Notes: a model not told the origin generated them from the letters alone. DNA of 41,483 nucleotides from Longimicrobium sp. (GCA_036389795.1 DASVWD010000060.1:1-41483), one strand, 5' to 3'. Counted from the stretch's first letter, positions 16,150 to 24,104 are shown. A program made the numbers and translations.

Positions 16150-16938
16150 ATGACATTCGAGCAGGGCTTCACCGACGAGGACGCCCGCGCGGCGTGGAAC
16201 GAGGGCGCCGAGGCGTGGGAGGTGGCCGTGGAGGGCGGCGCGGACTACTACCGCCACGAGGTGCACGGGCCCGGGCTGCTGGCCGCGTGCGGCGACGTGG
16301 CGGGCTCTCGCGTGCTGGACCTGGGGTGCGGCCAGGGGTTCTTCACCCGCCAGCTGGCCCGGCGCGGCGCGCGGGTCACCGGCGTGGACCTGTCCGACCG
16401 GCTCCTGGAGCTGGCGCGCGGGCACGAGGAGCGCGAGCCGCTCGGCATCGGGTACCACCGGATGAGCGCGGCCGAGGCCGACCGGCGCTGGCCGGAGGGG
16501 AGCTTCGACCTGGTGAGCGCGTGCATGTCGCTGCACGACATGGCCGACCCCGGCGCGGCCCTGCGCGCGGCGTTCGCGGTGCTGCGGCCGGGCGGGCGGA
16601 TGGCGTTCTCCGTCCCCCACCCGTTCAGCGACATGCCCTTCCGCGAGTGGGAGCGCGACGAGGCGGGCCGCAAGCTCGCGCTCCGGGTGGACCGCTACTT
16701 CGACACGGGCCCGGCCGTCACCCACTGGAACATGCCGCGCCTCGTCTACCACTGGCGCACGCCGTACTGGCGGCACACGCTGGAGGAGACGAGCGAGATG
16801 ATCGCCGCGGCCGGCTTCCTGGTGCGGCGGATGTACGAGCCCCACCCGGCGCCCGAGCAGGTGCGGCGCATGCCGCAGCTCGACGACTGCTCGCGCCTGC
16901 CGTACTTCCTGGTGTTCGACGCGGTGAAGCCGGCCTGA
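16150..16938 (+). CDS. Class I SAM-dependent methyltransferase
   Basis: This 262-residue protein carries motif I VLDLGCGQGFF (residues about 55-65), the post-I acidic residue in VTGVDLS, motif II-like FDLVSACMSLHDM, and LRPGGRMAFSVPHPF. This marks a Methyltransf_11/25-type small-molecule methyltransferase. The C-terminal part contains HWRTPYWRHTLEETSEM and LVRRMYEPHPAPEQV, which recurs nearly unchanged in a detached fragment at 17461-17720. The acceptor is unknown. The C-terminus after RRMPQ differs from the fragment, so one of the two ends has been exchanged. Confidence 0.85.
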   Translation: MTFEQGFTDEDARAAWNEGAEAWEVAVEGGADYYRHEVHGPGLLAACGDVAGSRVLDLGCGQGFFTRQLARRGARVTGVDLSDRLLELARGHEEREPLGIGYHRMSAAEADRRWPEGSFDLVSACMSLHDMADPGAALRAAFAVLRPGGRMAFSVPHPFSDMPFREWERDEAGRKLALRVDRYFDTGPAVTHWNMPRLVYHWRTPYWRHTLEETSEMIAAAGFLVRRMYEPHPAPEQVRRMPQLDDCSRLPYFLVFDAVKPA

Positions 16939-17013
16939 CAAGAGTACACCCGGGCGCTCCGCGGCGGCTTCGGCGCCAGGTCTCACCTTCAGGCGGAGCG
17001 TGGAGGTAAGCCG

Positions 17014-17070
17014 ATGGCGTTCGTCTTCTCCGGCGGCGAGCGCCACGAGCCGCGCCACCTGAAATCGCCT
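17014..17070 (+). pseudogene. Possible 5' remnant of a second gene
   Basis: A very good ribosome site (GGAGGT, 7 bases) precedes an ATG and about 15 plausible codons (MAFVFSGGERHEPRHLKS), after which the frame runs antisense into the RiPP-like gene and loses sense. It may be the beginning of a gene truncated by the insertion of that peptide gene. Confidence 0.3.
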
Positions 17071-17119
17071 GCTCGCATGTCCACGATCATCAGGTCCAGC
17101 TCGTTCTACTCCACCCCGT

Positions 17120-17374
17120 TCAGGAACACGGGCAGGTGGCCGGGTTCGTCGGATGATCGGGGCAGTCGTCCAGGCAGTAGGTGTATCCCCAGCTACCGGT
17201 GCACTCCACCTGGCAGGTCATGGCGGGCTCCGATCCCGCCCGCGTGAGTTCACAGGAGTCGATGCTCTCGCGGAACACGGCGTATCCGTGTACTGTGCCG
17301 CTGCGCAGCCGGTCGCCGCCGGTGTCGAACGAATCCACCTGCAGTTCGTCGAGCTCGAGCTTCAGCTTCTTCAT
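17120..17374 (-). CDS. RiPP-precursor-like peptide (pinensin/lanthipeptide-type leader)
   Basis: The 84-residue product starts at 17374, five bases after GGAGG. Residues 1-18 (MKKLKLELDELQVDSFDT) have the K-L-x-L-x-L-xx-L-x-V-x-S-F-x-T pattern common in leaders of pinensin-type class I lanthipeptides and related Bacteroidota/Gemmatimonadota RiPPs. Residues 25-31 (SGTVHGY) may mark the leader-core border. The C-terminal half has seven Cys with many Ser/Thr (SCEL, TCQVEC, TYCLDDC, TCPCS). A promoter-like TTGACA lies upstream. No LanB, LanC or other modification gene is in this window, so maturation would have to act in trans. It is flanked by methyltransferase gene fragments, suggesting recent insertion. 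Confidence 0.7.
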   Translation of the reverse strand: MKKLKLELDELQVDSFDTGGDRLRSGTVHGYAVFRESIDSCELTRAGSEPAMTCQVECTGSWGYTYCLDDCPDHPTNPATCPCS

Positions 17375-17419
17375 CCGGTCCTCCAATCGGAAGGATGTGC
17401 CCGTCCTGAATTTCGTGTC

Positions 17420-17449
17420 GTAGTATGTGAGTGACTCGGCGAGTGTCAA
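17420..17449 (-). promoter_or_regulatory. Candidate promoter of the RiPP-like gene
   Basis: On the minus strand TTGACA (17449-17444) is followed after 18 bases by TACTAC (17425-17420), about 45 bp before the start codon. The -35 is consensus, the -10 only half-matching. Confidence 0.5.
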
Positions 17450-17460
17450 GCTTGTCATCC

Positions 17461-17720
17461 GTTCGCGACACCGGCCCGGGCCGTCTGCCCACTGGAACAT
17501 GCCGCGCCTCGTCCACCACTGGCGCACGCCGTACTGGCGGCACACGCTGGAGGAGACGAGCGAGATGATCGCCGCGGCCGGCTTCCTGGTGCGGCGGATG
17601 TACGAGCCCCACCCGAGGCCCGAGCAGGTGCGGCGCATGCCGGCCGACCTGATCGAGGCCTTCCGGCACGTGCTCCCCGGCCTGCAGCGCATCCACGCCC
17701 GGCTGTTCGGGTCCGGGTGA
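17461..17720 (+). pseudogene. Detached 3' fragment of a methyltransferase gene
   Basis: From about 17461 the sequence repeats the 3' part of the intact methyltransferase gene (about 16697-16875) with few changes: the encoded HWNMPRLVHHWRTPYWRHT, EETSEMIAAAGFL and VRRMYEPHPRPEQVRRMP are shared. After that it diverges (ADLIEAFRHVLPGLQRIHA) to a stop at 17718-17720. There is no start codon with a ribosome site and no SAM-binding half, so it cannot encode a working enzyme. Its divergent end suggests it came from a paralogue, or that the intact gene acquired a new end. Confidence 0.75.
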
Positions 17721-17843
17721 CTTCACCGGGCCAGTCCTGCCTTCCTGCCTTCCTGCTTTCCGCTCTGGACAATTCGCTGGCGATCTCTGACTTTCACCGT
17801 CGTCCGAGATGCCCGAGCCTCACCAGCGATTCGCAGCCCTCCG

Positions 17844-18317
17844 ATGAGCGACGACGCCCTGCGCGCCCACCTGCGCAAGCTCCTGGACTGGCAGGACGCG
17901 CACGCCTCCTTCGACGCCGCCGTGGAAGACGTCCCGCCCGGGGTGCGCGGGAGGCGGCCCGAGGGACTCCCCCACTCGCCGTGGCAGCTCCTGGAGCACC
18001 TGCGGCGGGCGCAGCGCGACGTCCTGGACTTCTGCCGCGACCCCGAGTACGCCGAGCGGAAGTGGCCCGACGACTACTGGCCCGCCGACCCCGAGCCGCC
18101 CTTGCCGGAGGCGTGGGACGAGAGCGTGGCCGCCTTCCGCGCCGACCGCCGGGAGCTGCAGCGGCTCGCCTCCGACCCGGAACTCGACCTCTTCGCCCGC
18201 ATCCCCCACGGCGACGGGCAGACGTACCTGCGCGAGCTGCTCCTGGTGGCCGACCACAACGCCTACCACGTGGGCCAGCTGGTGGCCGTGCGCCGCCTGC
18301 TGGGGGCCTGGGAGTGA
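17844..18317 (+). CDS. DinB-family protein
   Basis: This 157-residue four-helix-bundle protein has three histidines in the positions expected for the DinB metal site: His52 (LLEHLRRAQRDVLDF), His138 and His142 (VADHNAYHVGQLV). It belongs to the DinB_2/damage-inducible family, which includes bacillithiol- or mycothiol-dependent transferases and many uncharacterised members. The following gene starts 21 bases after the stop and is probably in the same transcript. Substrate unknown. Confidence 0.85.
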   Translation: MSDDALRAHLRKLLDWQDAHASFDAAVEDVPPGVRGRRPEGLPHSPWQLLEHLRRAQRDVLDFCRDPEYAERKWPDDYWPADPEPPLPEAWDESVAAFRADRRELQRLASDPELDLFARIPHGDGQTYLRELLLVADHNAYHVGQLVAVRRLLGAWE

Positions 18318-18338
18318 GCGGGCCGGGCTGAGCCGGAG

Positions 18339-19130
18339 ATGATCGTCACCCTGCTCACCGACTTCGGCACGGCGGACTACTTCGTCGGGGCGATGAAGGG
18401 CGTGATCCTGTCGCTCGCGCCCGGCGCGACCGTCGTCGACGTGACGCACGAGATCCCGCCGCAGGACGTGCGGGCCGGCGCCTTCACCCTGCTGGCCGTC
18501 TACCGCGACTTCCCGCCGGGGACGGTGCACGTGGCCGTGGTGGACCCGGGCGTCGGCTCGGCGCGGCGGGGGATCGCGGTGGACGCGGGGGAGCACCGCT
18601 TCGTGGGGCCCGACAACGGGATCTTCGGCTACGTCTACGAGCGCGAGCCCGCCGCCCGCGTCTTCCATCTCGCGAACGCGGAGTTCTTCCGCCCTTCGGT
18701 GAGCGCCACCTTCCACGGCCGCGACGTGTTCGCCCCCGTGGCCGCCGCGCTGGCGCGGGGCGTCGCCCCGGCGGAGCTGGGCCCGGAGGTCGCCGACTTC
18801 GTGCGGCTCGACCCGCCGCGGCCGGAGCGGACGGAGGACGGCGCGCTCGCCGGCACCGTCCTGCACGTGGACCGCTTCGGCAACCTGGTCACCAGCTTCA
18901 CGCGCGAGCACCTGCCCGACGAGGCGGCGGCGCGCGGCTTCCGCTTGATCGTGGGCGGCCGCGAGGTGCGCGCCCTGCGCCGCTTCTACGCCGAGGCGGG
19001 CGCGTCCGGCGGCGAGCCGTTCGCCATCTGGGGAAGCGCCGGCTTCCTGGAGGTCTCCGCCAACCGCGACTCCGCCGCCCGCCTCCTCGGCGCGCGCGCG
19101 GGCGACTCCATCGTCCTCTCCTTCGCTTGA
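18339..19130 (+). CDS. SAM hydrolase / SAM hydroxide adenosyltransferase (DUF62)
   Basis: The 263-residue protein matches the SAM hydroxide adenosyltransferase family, related to chlorinase and fluorinase. The start is VTLLTDFGTADYFVGAMKGV. The catalytic triad known from the family is visible: Asp69 in VVDPGVGS, Arg76 or Arg77 just after, and His126 in TFHGRDVFAPVA. The C-terminal domain has VLHVDRFGNLVTSF. Family members use water to split SAM into adenosine and methionine. Length and both domains are complete. The halogenase-specific insertion is not evident, so hydrolase is the better reading. Confidence 0.9.
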   Translation: MIVTLLTDFGTADYFVGAMKGVILSLAPGATVVDVTHEIPPQDVRAGAFTLLAVYRDFPPGTVHVAVVDPGVGSARRGIAVDAGEHRFVGPDNGIFGYVYEREPAARVFHLANAEFFRPSVSATFHGRDVFAPVAAALARGVAPAELGPEVADFVRLDPPRPERTEDGALAGTVLHVDRFGNLVTSFTREHLPDEAAARGFRLIVGGREVRALRRFYAEAGASGGEPFAIWGSAGFLEVSANRDSAARLLGARAGDSIVLSFA

Positions 19131-19146
19131 AGGACAACTGCATTGT

Positions 19147-19218
19147 CTCACGCGGAGTCAGCAGAGAACACATCGCTTACCGTGGTTTTCTCTGCTGACT
19201 CTGCTGACTCTGCGTGAG
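19147..19218. repeat. Nested inverted repeat, CTCACGC...GCGTGAG family
   Basis: Outer arms CTCACGC (19147-19153) and GCGTGAG (19212-19218) enclose a perfect 14-bp inner repeat (GAGTCAGCAGAGAA at 19155-19168 with its complement at 19188-19201). The same family occurs at 24105-24188. Confidence 0.75.
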
Positions 19219-19260
19219 GCTTGTGGTTTTTGATTTTCTCTGGATTCCAACAGCCATGAA

Positions 19261-19291
19261 GAGGCCCCGGACGGCAGCCGTCCGGGGCCTC
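19261..19291 (-). terminator. Hairpin terminator of the small hydrophilic gene
   Basis: A perfect 14-bp stem (19261-19274 with 19278-19291) and a 3-base loop, 22 bases past the stop codon of the minus-strand gene at 19313. Confidence 0.7.
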
Positions 19292-19312
19292 TCGTATCGG
19301 AGTGCGGGTGGG

Positions 19313-19525
19313 CTACTCGTGCCCCTGCCCGGTGGACTCGCGGGCTTCCTGCCCCTCGGCGATCTCGTCGTCCATGCGGCCGCGGGTCGTCTTCCCCTGC
19401 TGGCGGTCGGCCTCCTCGCGCTTGCTGCTGGAGGCGTGCTGGCTGGTGCCGCGGTCGCTCCCCGACTGCCCCGCGCCCTCGTCTTCCGAGCGCGCGCCGT
19501 TCCCCTGGTTCTTCTTCTCCGACAT
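19313..19525 (-). CDS. Small, probably disordered hydrophilic protein
   Basis: The 70-residue product has GGAGGAGCC directly before its ATG and a strong terminator after its stop, so it is a well-formed transcription unit. It consists almost only of Gly, Ser, Glu, Asp, Gln, Lys and Arg, starting MSEKKNQGNGARSEDEG and containing KREEADRQQGKTTRGRMDDE. There is no hydrophobic core. Such proteins are often stress- or desiccation-associated, but nothing in the sequence proves this. Family not recognised. Confidence 0.65.
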   Translation of the reverse strand: MSEKKNQGNGARSEDEGAGQSGSDRGTSQHASSSKREEADRQQGKTTRGRMDDEIAEGQEARESTGQGHE

Positions 19526-19625
19526 GGCTCCTCCCGCGTAGCTTCTGCGTGAAGTGGGAGCGGGAGGGGCGGCAAGATGCGTTCCGATGCCTTGCCCCGC
19601 GGCCTGGTATCGTTAACCTCGTCAG

Positions 19626-20642
19626 ATGCCCATCACTCCCGCCGTCTCCATCGTCCTGCCGTTCCGCGACGAGGCCGCGCACCTCCCCGAGTGCCTGGAG
19701 TCGATCCGCCGCCAGACGCTCGCCGGGTGGGAGCTGCTCGCCATCGACGACGGCTCGCGCGACGGGTCGCCGGAGACCGTCCGCCGGCTGGCGGACGAGG
19801 ACCCGCGCGTGCGCCTCCTCCGCCCCGGCCGCGTGGGCCTGGTCGCCGCGCTGAACCTGGGGATCGCCGAGGCGCGCGCGCCGCTCCTGGCCCGCATGGA
19901 CGCGGACGACGTGATGCACCCGGAGCGGCTCGACGCCCAGCGCGAGCACCTCGAGCGCCGGCCCGGGCTCGCGCTCGCCGCCTGCCGGGTGGAGCTGTTC
20001 CCGGAGGAGAGCGTGCAGGCCGGCTACCGCGAGTACGTGCGCTGGCAGAACGAGTGCGTGGAGCCGGACGAGATCGCGGCCAACCTGTACGTCGAGTCGC
20101 CCTTCGCCCACCCGTCGGTGATGGCGCGCACGGAGGTGCTCAGGCGCCTGGGCGGCTACGCGGACGGGCCGTTCCCGGAAGACTACGAGCTGTGGCTGCG
20201 CATGCACGCCGCCGGCTGCCGCATGGGGAAGGTGCCGCGCGTGCTCCTCGCCTGGCGCGAGCGCCCGGAGCGCACCTCGCGCGTGGACCCCCGCTACTCG
20301 CGCGAGGCGTTCGACCGCCTGCGCGCCCGCTTCCTCGCCCGCGACCCGCGGCTGCACGCGGGTCGCGAGGTCGTCGTCTGGGGCGCGGGCCGGAAGACGC
20401 GGCTGCGCGCCCGCCGGCTGATGGAGGAGGGGATCCGGCCCGTCGCGTGGATCGACATCGACCCGCGCAAGATCGGCCGGACGGTCTGGAATCTCCCCGT
20501 CCACCCGCCCGAGTGGCTCGCCCGCGAGTCCCGTCCCTTCGTCCTGGTCTACGTCACCAACCACGGCGCCCGCGAGCTGATCGCCACCCGCCTGGCGGAG
20601 CTCGGCTACCGCCCCGGCGACGACTGGCTGGCGGTAGGGTGA
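19626..20642 (+). CDS. Family 2 glycosyltransferase with a C-terminal Rossmann-like domain
   Basis: This 338-residue protein opens with a GT-A fold: VSIVLPFRDEAAHLPECLES, IDDGSRDGS (residues 40-48), the DxD-type motif MDADD (91-95) and the acceptor-side motif FPEDYELWLRM (Glu185-Asp186). From about residue 247 a second domain begins with VVVWGAGRKTRLRARRL and VAWIDIDPRKIG, a nucleotide-binding-like strand-turn-helix typical of PglD-like or Rossmann modules. The fusion suggests sugar transfer plus recognition of a nucleotide-sugar or nucleotide. It is cytoplasmic with no TM segments. No other glycan genes are next to it. Confidence 0.85.
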   Translation: MPITPAVSIVLPFRDEAAHLPECLESIRRQTLAGWELLAIDDGSRDGSPETVRRLADEDPRVRLLRPGRVGLVAALNLGIAEARAPLLARMDADDVMHPERLDAQREHLERRPGLALAACRVELFPEESVQAGYREYVRWQNECVEPDEIAANLYVESPFAHPSVMARTEVLRRLGGYADGPFPEDYELWLRMHAAGCRMGKVPRVLLAWRERPERTSRVDPRYSREAFDRLRARFLARDPRLHAGREVVVWGAGRKTRLRARRLMEEGIRPVAWIDIDPRKIGRTVWNLPVHPPEWLARESRPFVLVYVTNHGARELIATRLAELGYRPGDDWLAVG

Positions 20643-21010
20643 GAGTGCGGTGCGTGAGACCGGATTCCACGATCGATCGTGCCAGAGGGATCGTCATCCT
20701 GAGGGAGCCGCTGCGCCGAACCTGCCCCGGCACGGATCTCTGGCGGCGATCGAAGGATCTACTCGACCCCATGCGTGGCCGGCTTTCGGCACGTTCTCCA
20801 GGCCACCAGGCACGCGGAGTAGATCCTTCGGTCGCGTCCAACCTCTGGTGCAGGGGAAAGTCTCGCGAGGACGCTCCCTCAGGATGACATTTCTCCGTAT
20901 GGGGAGCCATTTTCGGTAGGTGGTACGAGTTGCCTCGTCCTCCCGATTCCTGCATCCTGTCCGGGCCTCAACCGCCCGGTCCTGCTACTCCGGCCTCACG
21001 AGACACTGCA
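20643..21010. other. Intergenic stretch occupied by a nested palindrome
   Basis: No gene supported. Most of it is the 196-bp nested inverted repeat at 20693-20888. Confidence 0.6.
20693..20888. repeat. Nested inverted-repeat element (GTCATCCTGAGG family)
   Basis: Perfect outer arms of 16 bp (20693-20708 and 20873-20888) and perfect inner arms of 14 bp (20751-20764 and 20817-20830) form a long double-stemmed structure. The inner right arm region ccaccaggcacgcggagtagat is shared exactly with the copy at 25599-25742. There is no open reading frame inside that could encode a transposase. Confidence 0.8.
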
Positions 21011-21607
21011 ATGCCTTCGACGGAGGACACGCACGCTCCCCCGGATCCGCTCGCCGGCTGGACGCTGATCACCGGCTCCGCAGGGAAGGCGCGGGAAGTG
21101 GCCGAGATCCTGGGGGGCGAGCTGGCGCACCGGCCGCTCGACCTCCCCGAGGTGCAGGCGGTGCGGCTGGAGGACGTCGTCGGCGCGAAGGCCGAGGCCG
21201 CGTACGCCCGGCTCGGCGCGCCGGTGATCGTCGAGGACACCGGGCTCTTCTTCGCGGCCTGGAACGGGCTCCCCGGCGCGCTGGTGAAGTGGTTCGTCGA
21301 CACGGTGGGCGTGGAGGGGATCTGCCGGATGCTCACCCCCTTCGACGACCGGCGGGCGGTGGCGCGCACGGTGGTGGCGGCGCACGACGGCCGCCTGCGC
21401 ACGTACGCCGGCGAGGTGTCCGGGCGCATCGCCGGCGCCCCGGCCGGCTCCGGCGGGTTCGGCTGGGACCCGATCTTCATCCCCGACGGCCAGGCGCGCA
21501 CCTTCGCCGAGATGGCGCAGGCGGAGAAGCTCCGCTTCTCGATGCGCCGCATCGCCTTCGAGGCCATGGCCGCGGACCTCGGCCGGCCGTCTCCTCGCGT
21601 TTCTTGA
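21011..21607 (+). CDS. rdgB: Non-canonical purine NTP pyrophosphatase (RdgB/HAM1)
   Basis: The 198-residue protein matches the HAM1/RdgB family, which hydrolyses dITP, XTP and ITP to the monophosphate and keeps damaged purines out of DNA. Seen motifs: the substrate-binding start ITGSAGKAREVAEIL, the catalytic acidic stretch VIVEDTGLFF, GLPGALVKWF, and the base-recognition motif GGFGWDPIFIPDG followed by FAEM. The otherwise typical SHR near the end appears as FSMRRIAFE. Start at ATG 21011 is chosen because the extra upstream residues lie in repeat sequence. Confidence 0.9.
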   Translation: MPSTEDTHAPPDPLAGWTLITGSAGKAREVAEILGGELAHRPLDLPEVQAVRLEDVVGAKAEAAYARLGAPVIVEDTGLFFAAWNGLPGALVKWFVDTVGVEGICRMLTPFDDRRAVARTVVAAHDGRLRTYAGEVSGRIAGAPAGSGGFGWDPIFIPDGQARTFAEMAQAEKLRFSMRRIAFEAMAADLGRPSPRVS

Positions 21608-21746
21608 CGTTCGCGACCGCCCGCGCGTAATTAGGAGAATCAGCAGCTCCACCCCCTCGCCGCGCCGCGGACGCACCCGTCTCCCACGGGCGATGTCCGG
21701 TGCGGCCGCTTCCCCGCCCGGCCGTTCCCCGCCCCAGGAGGTCACG

Positions 21747-22271
21747 ATGCCCTACTTCAAGCAGTACCAGAACGGTGTTCCCAGCTGGCTCCTCGACGGC
21801 TTCACCGACCCGGGGATCATCATCGTCTCCGGCACGGGACCGAACCTGGCCGGGCACGCGCTGCTCAAGCTCAGCAACACCATGGCCGGCTATGCCCACG
21901 TCGACGCCCCCTACGACTACCCGAAGTTCATGAGTCCGGACGGCTTCGCCAAGTATCTCTCCGCCGAGGGCAAGACGATCTGGGGCGAGATCTCGGTCCG
22001 CGTACCCAACATGGAGGCCGCGCGGACGGCCCTGAACGCGGCGGCGCAGCAGCAGTGGGTGTGGCTGGGCGTCGCGCACAACTGCGTGGACTTCGCGGTC
22101 GAGGTGCTCAACGCGGGGGGCGCCAACCTGCCCGCGAACATGAGCAACCTGCCCAAGGAGGCCCTCCAGGGCGTGCTGATCAACAAGTACCAGACGACGA
22201 CCCACGGCCTCGGCCTGGTGTACGGCCCGCAGACGGCCGCGAGCTGGTCCGTCGAAGACGACGGCCTGTAG
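21747..22271 (+). CDS. Possible permuted NlpC/P60- or LRAT-like thiol enzyme
   Basis: The 174-residue protein has an excellent ribosome site (AGGAGGT). It has no signal peptide. A His in a strand (His37 in AGHALLKLS), a second His51 (YAHVDAP) and a later Cys113 in VAHNCVDFAVEVLNAGG recall the circularly permuted papain-like order, His before Cys with NC followed by a helix, as in LRAT/YiiX-type acyltransferases and amidases. Nothing else is diagnostic. The next gene (patatin phospholipase) starts 177 bp downstream on the same strand, so a lipid-related role is conceivable. The family call is tentative. Confidence 0.45.
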   Translation: MPYFKQYQNGVPSWLLDGFTDPGIIIVSGTGPNLAGHALLKLSNTMAGYAHVDAPYDYPKFMSPDGFAKYLSAEGKTIWGEISVRVPNMEAARTALNAAAQQQWVWLGVAHNCVDFAVEVLNAGGANLPANMSNLPKEALQGVLINKYQTTTHGLGLVYGPQTAASWSVEDDGL

Positions 22272-22448
22272 CCCCCCGCGGATCGGCCGGGGCGGGCTCT
22301 CCGCCGCCGCCCCCCGGCCGCGACCTCCCCGCTTCTCCGGCCACGCCGATGCCCACGCGCCGCGAAGCACGTTGACGGCGCGCCGGGAGCGGACGACATT
22401 ACGAGCTTCCCGCCAGGCTTTTGCATCTCCCCTCTCCTCCTTCCGGTC

Positions 22449-24068
22449 ATGACCGAGCCACACCCCGCCGCGCCCGCCGCGCCGCCCGCAGGCGCGGGCC
22501 CGCTCGGCGACCTGGCGCTGTCGTTCTCCGGCGGCGGCTACCGCGCCGCGGCCTTCCACCTGGGCGCGCTGCGGCTGCTGGACCGCGTGGGGCTGCTCCC
22601 CGGCGTGGTGGCGCTCTCCACCGTCTCCGGCGGCTCCATCGTGGGCGCGGCCTGGGTGATGAGCGTGGTGCGGGGCGAGGCGTTCGCCGCGTTCGAGCGG
22701 CGCTTCGCCGACTTCCTCCGCCGCACCGACGTGATGCGCGACGCGCTGGAGCACCTGACCTCGCACCGGGAGCACGGGCATCCCGACTATCCCAGCCTGA
22801 TCCGCTCTGCCGCGCGCGTCTACGCCCGCCCCGAGCTGTTCGGCGACACCCGCCTGGCCGAGGTCGCCATGGCCGGGGGCAGCGAGGACTTCCCGCGCTT
22901 CCGGGAGGTGATCTTCAACTCCACTGAGTTCCGCACCGGCGTGGACTTCCGCTTCCGCAGGAGCGCCAACCCGCGCGCCCACGCCGGCAACGGCAACCTC
23001 CCCCTCCCCCGCGCGGTGGCCGAGCGGGTGCGCGTGGCCGACGCGGTGGCCGCGTCGAGCTGCTTCCCCGGCGGCTTCGAGCCGCTCCTCTTCCCCGACC
23101 ACTTCGCCTGGCCCGCCGACTTCCCGCTCGACCGGGTGCAGGGCGAGCTGGGCGCCGGGTTCGCCGGCGGCGTGGCGCTGATGGACGGCGGCGTCTACGA
23201 CAACCAGGGGGTCGACAGCCTGGTGCTGGCCTTCGAGCGCGGCGGCGCGGCCACGCTGCTGGTTTCCGACGTGGCGGCGCGCAAGGCGGACCTCTACGAC
23301 TTCCCGCCCCGGGAGCGGCGCGGCTTCCTGAAGCTGAGGGGCGCGGCGGTCCTGGCGTGGATCGTCTTCCTGGCGGCGGTGGTCTCGGCGGGGATGCTGG
23401 CGCTCACCTGGGCCGACGAGTGGCGCGAGGGCGAGCGCGGCGTGGGGCAGGTCTTCCTGTACGGGGTGCCGTTCCTCTTCGCGGCCGCCGTGGCCGGCGG
23501 GCTGTTCTACCTGCGCCTGCTGCTGCGCGACGTGCAGCGGCGGCTGCGGGAGAGCATGCAGATCGCCAACGTGTGGAGGGACCTGCGGAAGCTGACCGTG
23601 CGCGAGCTGATCGGCATGGTCGACCTGCGGGTGACCTCGCTGCTGGCGCTCACCTCCTCGATCTTCATGAAGCGGATCCGCGGGCTGGTCGACACGGCCG
23701 TGTACCGCGACCCGAAGTACGAGGGCCGGCGGATGATGAACCTGATCTACGCGCTGGAGGAGGACCGGCCGAAGCTCTTCGCCCGGCACCCCTGGCTGCG
23801 CCCGTCGCAGGCGCTGCGCGAACTGGCCGCGCGGGCGGAGCAGTACCCCACCACGCTGTGGTTCAACCGGCCCGAAGACCTGGACATGCTCGTGCGGGCG
23901 GGCGAGGCGACCACCTGCTTCACCCTGCTCCGGTTCGTCCTGGGGGAGCGCGGGCCCGAGCTGGAAGACCCCGGCTCGCCCGTGGCGGAGCTGTTGGCGC
24001 GGCTGCGCCGGGAGTGGGACGCCTTCAACGGCGCCGCGGCGGGCTCCGACGCCGCGCCCGCCGCCTGA
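22449..24068 (+). CDS. Patatin-like phospholipase with two transmembrane helices
   Basis: This 539-residue protein has the patatin oxyanion motif FSGGGYRAAAF (residues 26-36), the nucleophile Ser63 in STVSGGSIVGA and the dyad Asp246 in LMDGGVYDNQG. After the catalytic domain come two hydrophobic helices, about 299-321 (AAVLAWIVFLAAVVSAGMLA) and about 335-357. A C-terminal cytosolic region of about 180 residues follows (RRMMNLIYALEEDRP, LAARAEQYPTTLWF, ATTCFTLLRFVLGERG). It probably acts on membrane lipids as a serine acyl hydrolase anchored to the inner membrane. Similar predicted architectures occur among bacterial patatins. No signal peptide. Confidence 0.9.
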   Translation: MTEPHPAAPAAPPAGAGPLGDLALSFSGGGYRAAAFHLGALRLLDRVGLLPGVVALSTVSGGSIVGAAWVMSVVRGEAFAAFERRFADFLRRTDVMRDALEHLTSHREHGHPDYPSLIRSAARVYARPELFGDTRLAEVAMAGGSEDFPRFREVIFNSTEFRTGVDFRFRRSANPRAHAGNGNLPLPRAVAERVRVADAVAASSCFPGGFEPLLFPDHFAWPADFPLDRVQGELGAGFAGGVALMDGGVYDNQGVDSLVLAFERGGAATLLVSDVAARKADLYDFPPRERRGFLKLRGAAVLAWIVFLAAVVSAGMLALTWADEWREGERGVGQVFLYGVPFLFAAAVAGGLFYLRLLLRDVQRRLRESMQIANVWRDLRKLTVRELIGMVDLRVTSLLALTSSIFMKRIRGLVDTAVYRDPKYEGRRMMNLIYALEEDRPKLFARHPWLRPSQALRELAARAEQYPTTLWFNRPEDLDMLVRAGEATTCFTLLRFVLGERGPELEDPGSPVAELLARLRREWDAFNGAAAGSDAAPAA

Positions 24069-24104
24069 CACCCCGGTCCGAAAGAACCAGAGACAACCGC
24101 GAAT

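Noticed and set aside
18339-19130. A fluorinase or chlorinase
   Set aside because: The Asp/Arg/His pattern and length fit the SAM hydrolase members, and no halogenase-specific insertion or biosynthetic cluster is visible.
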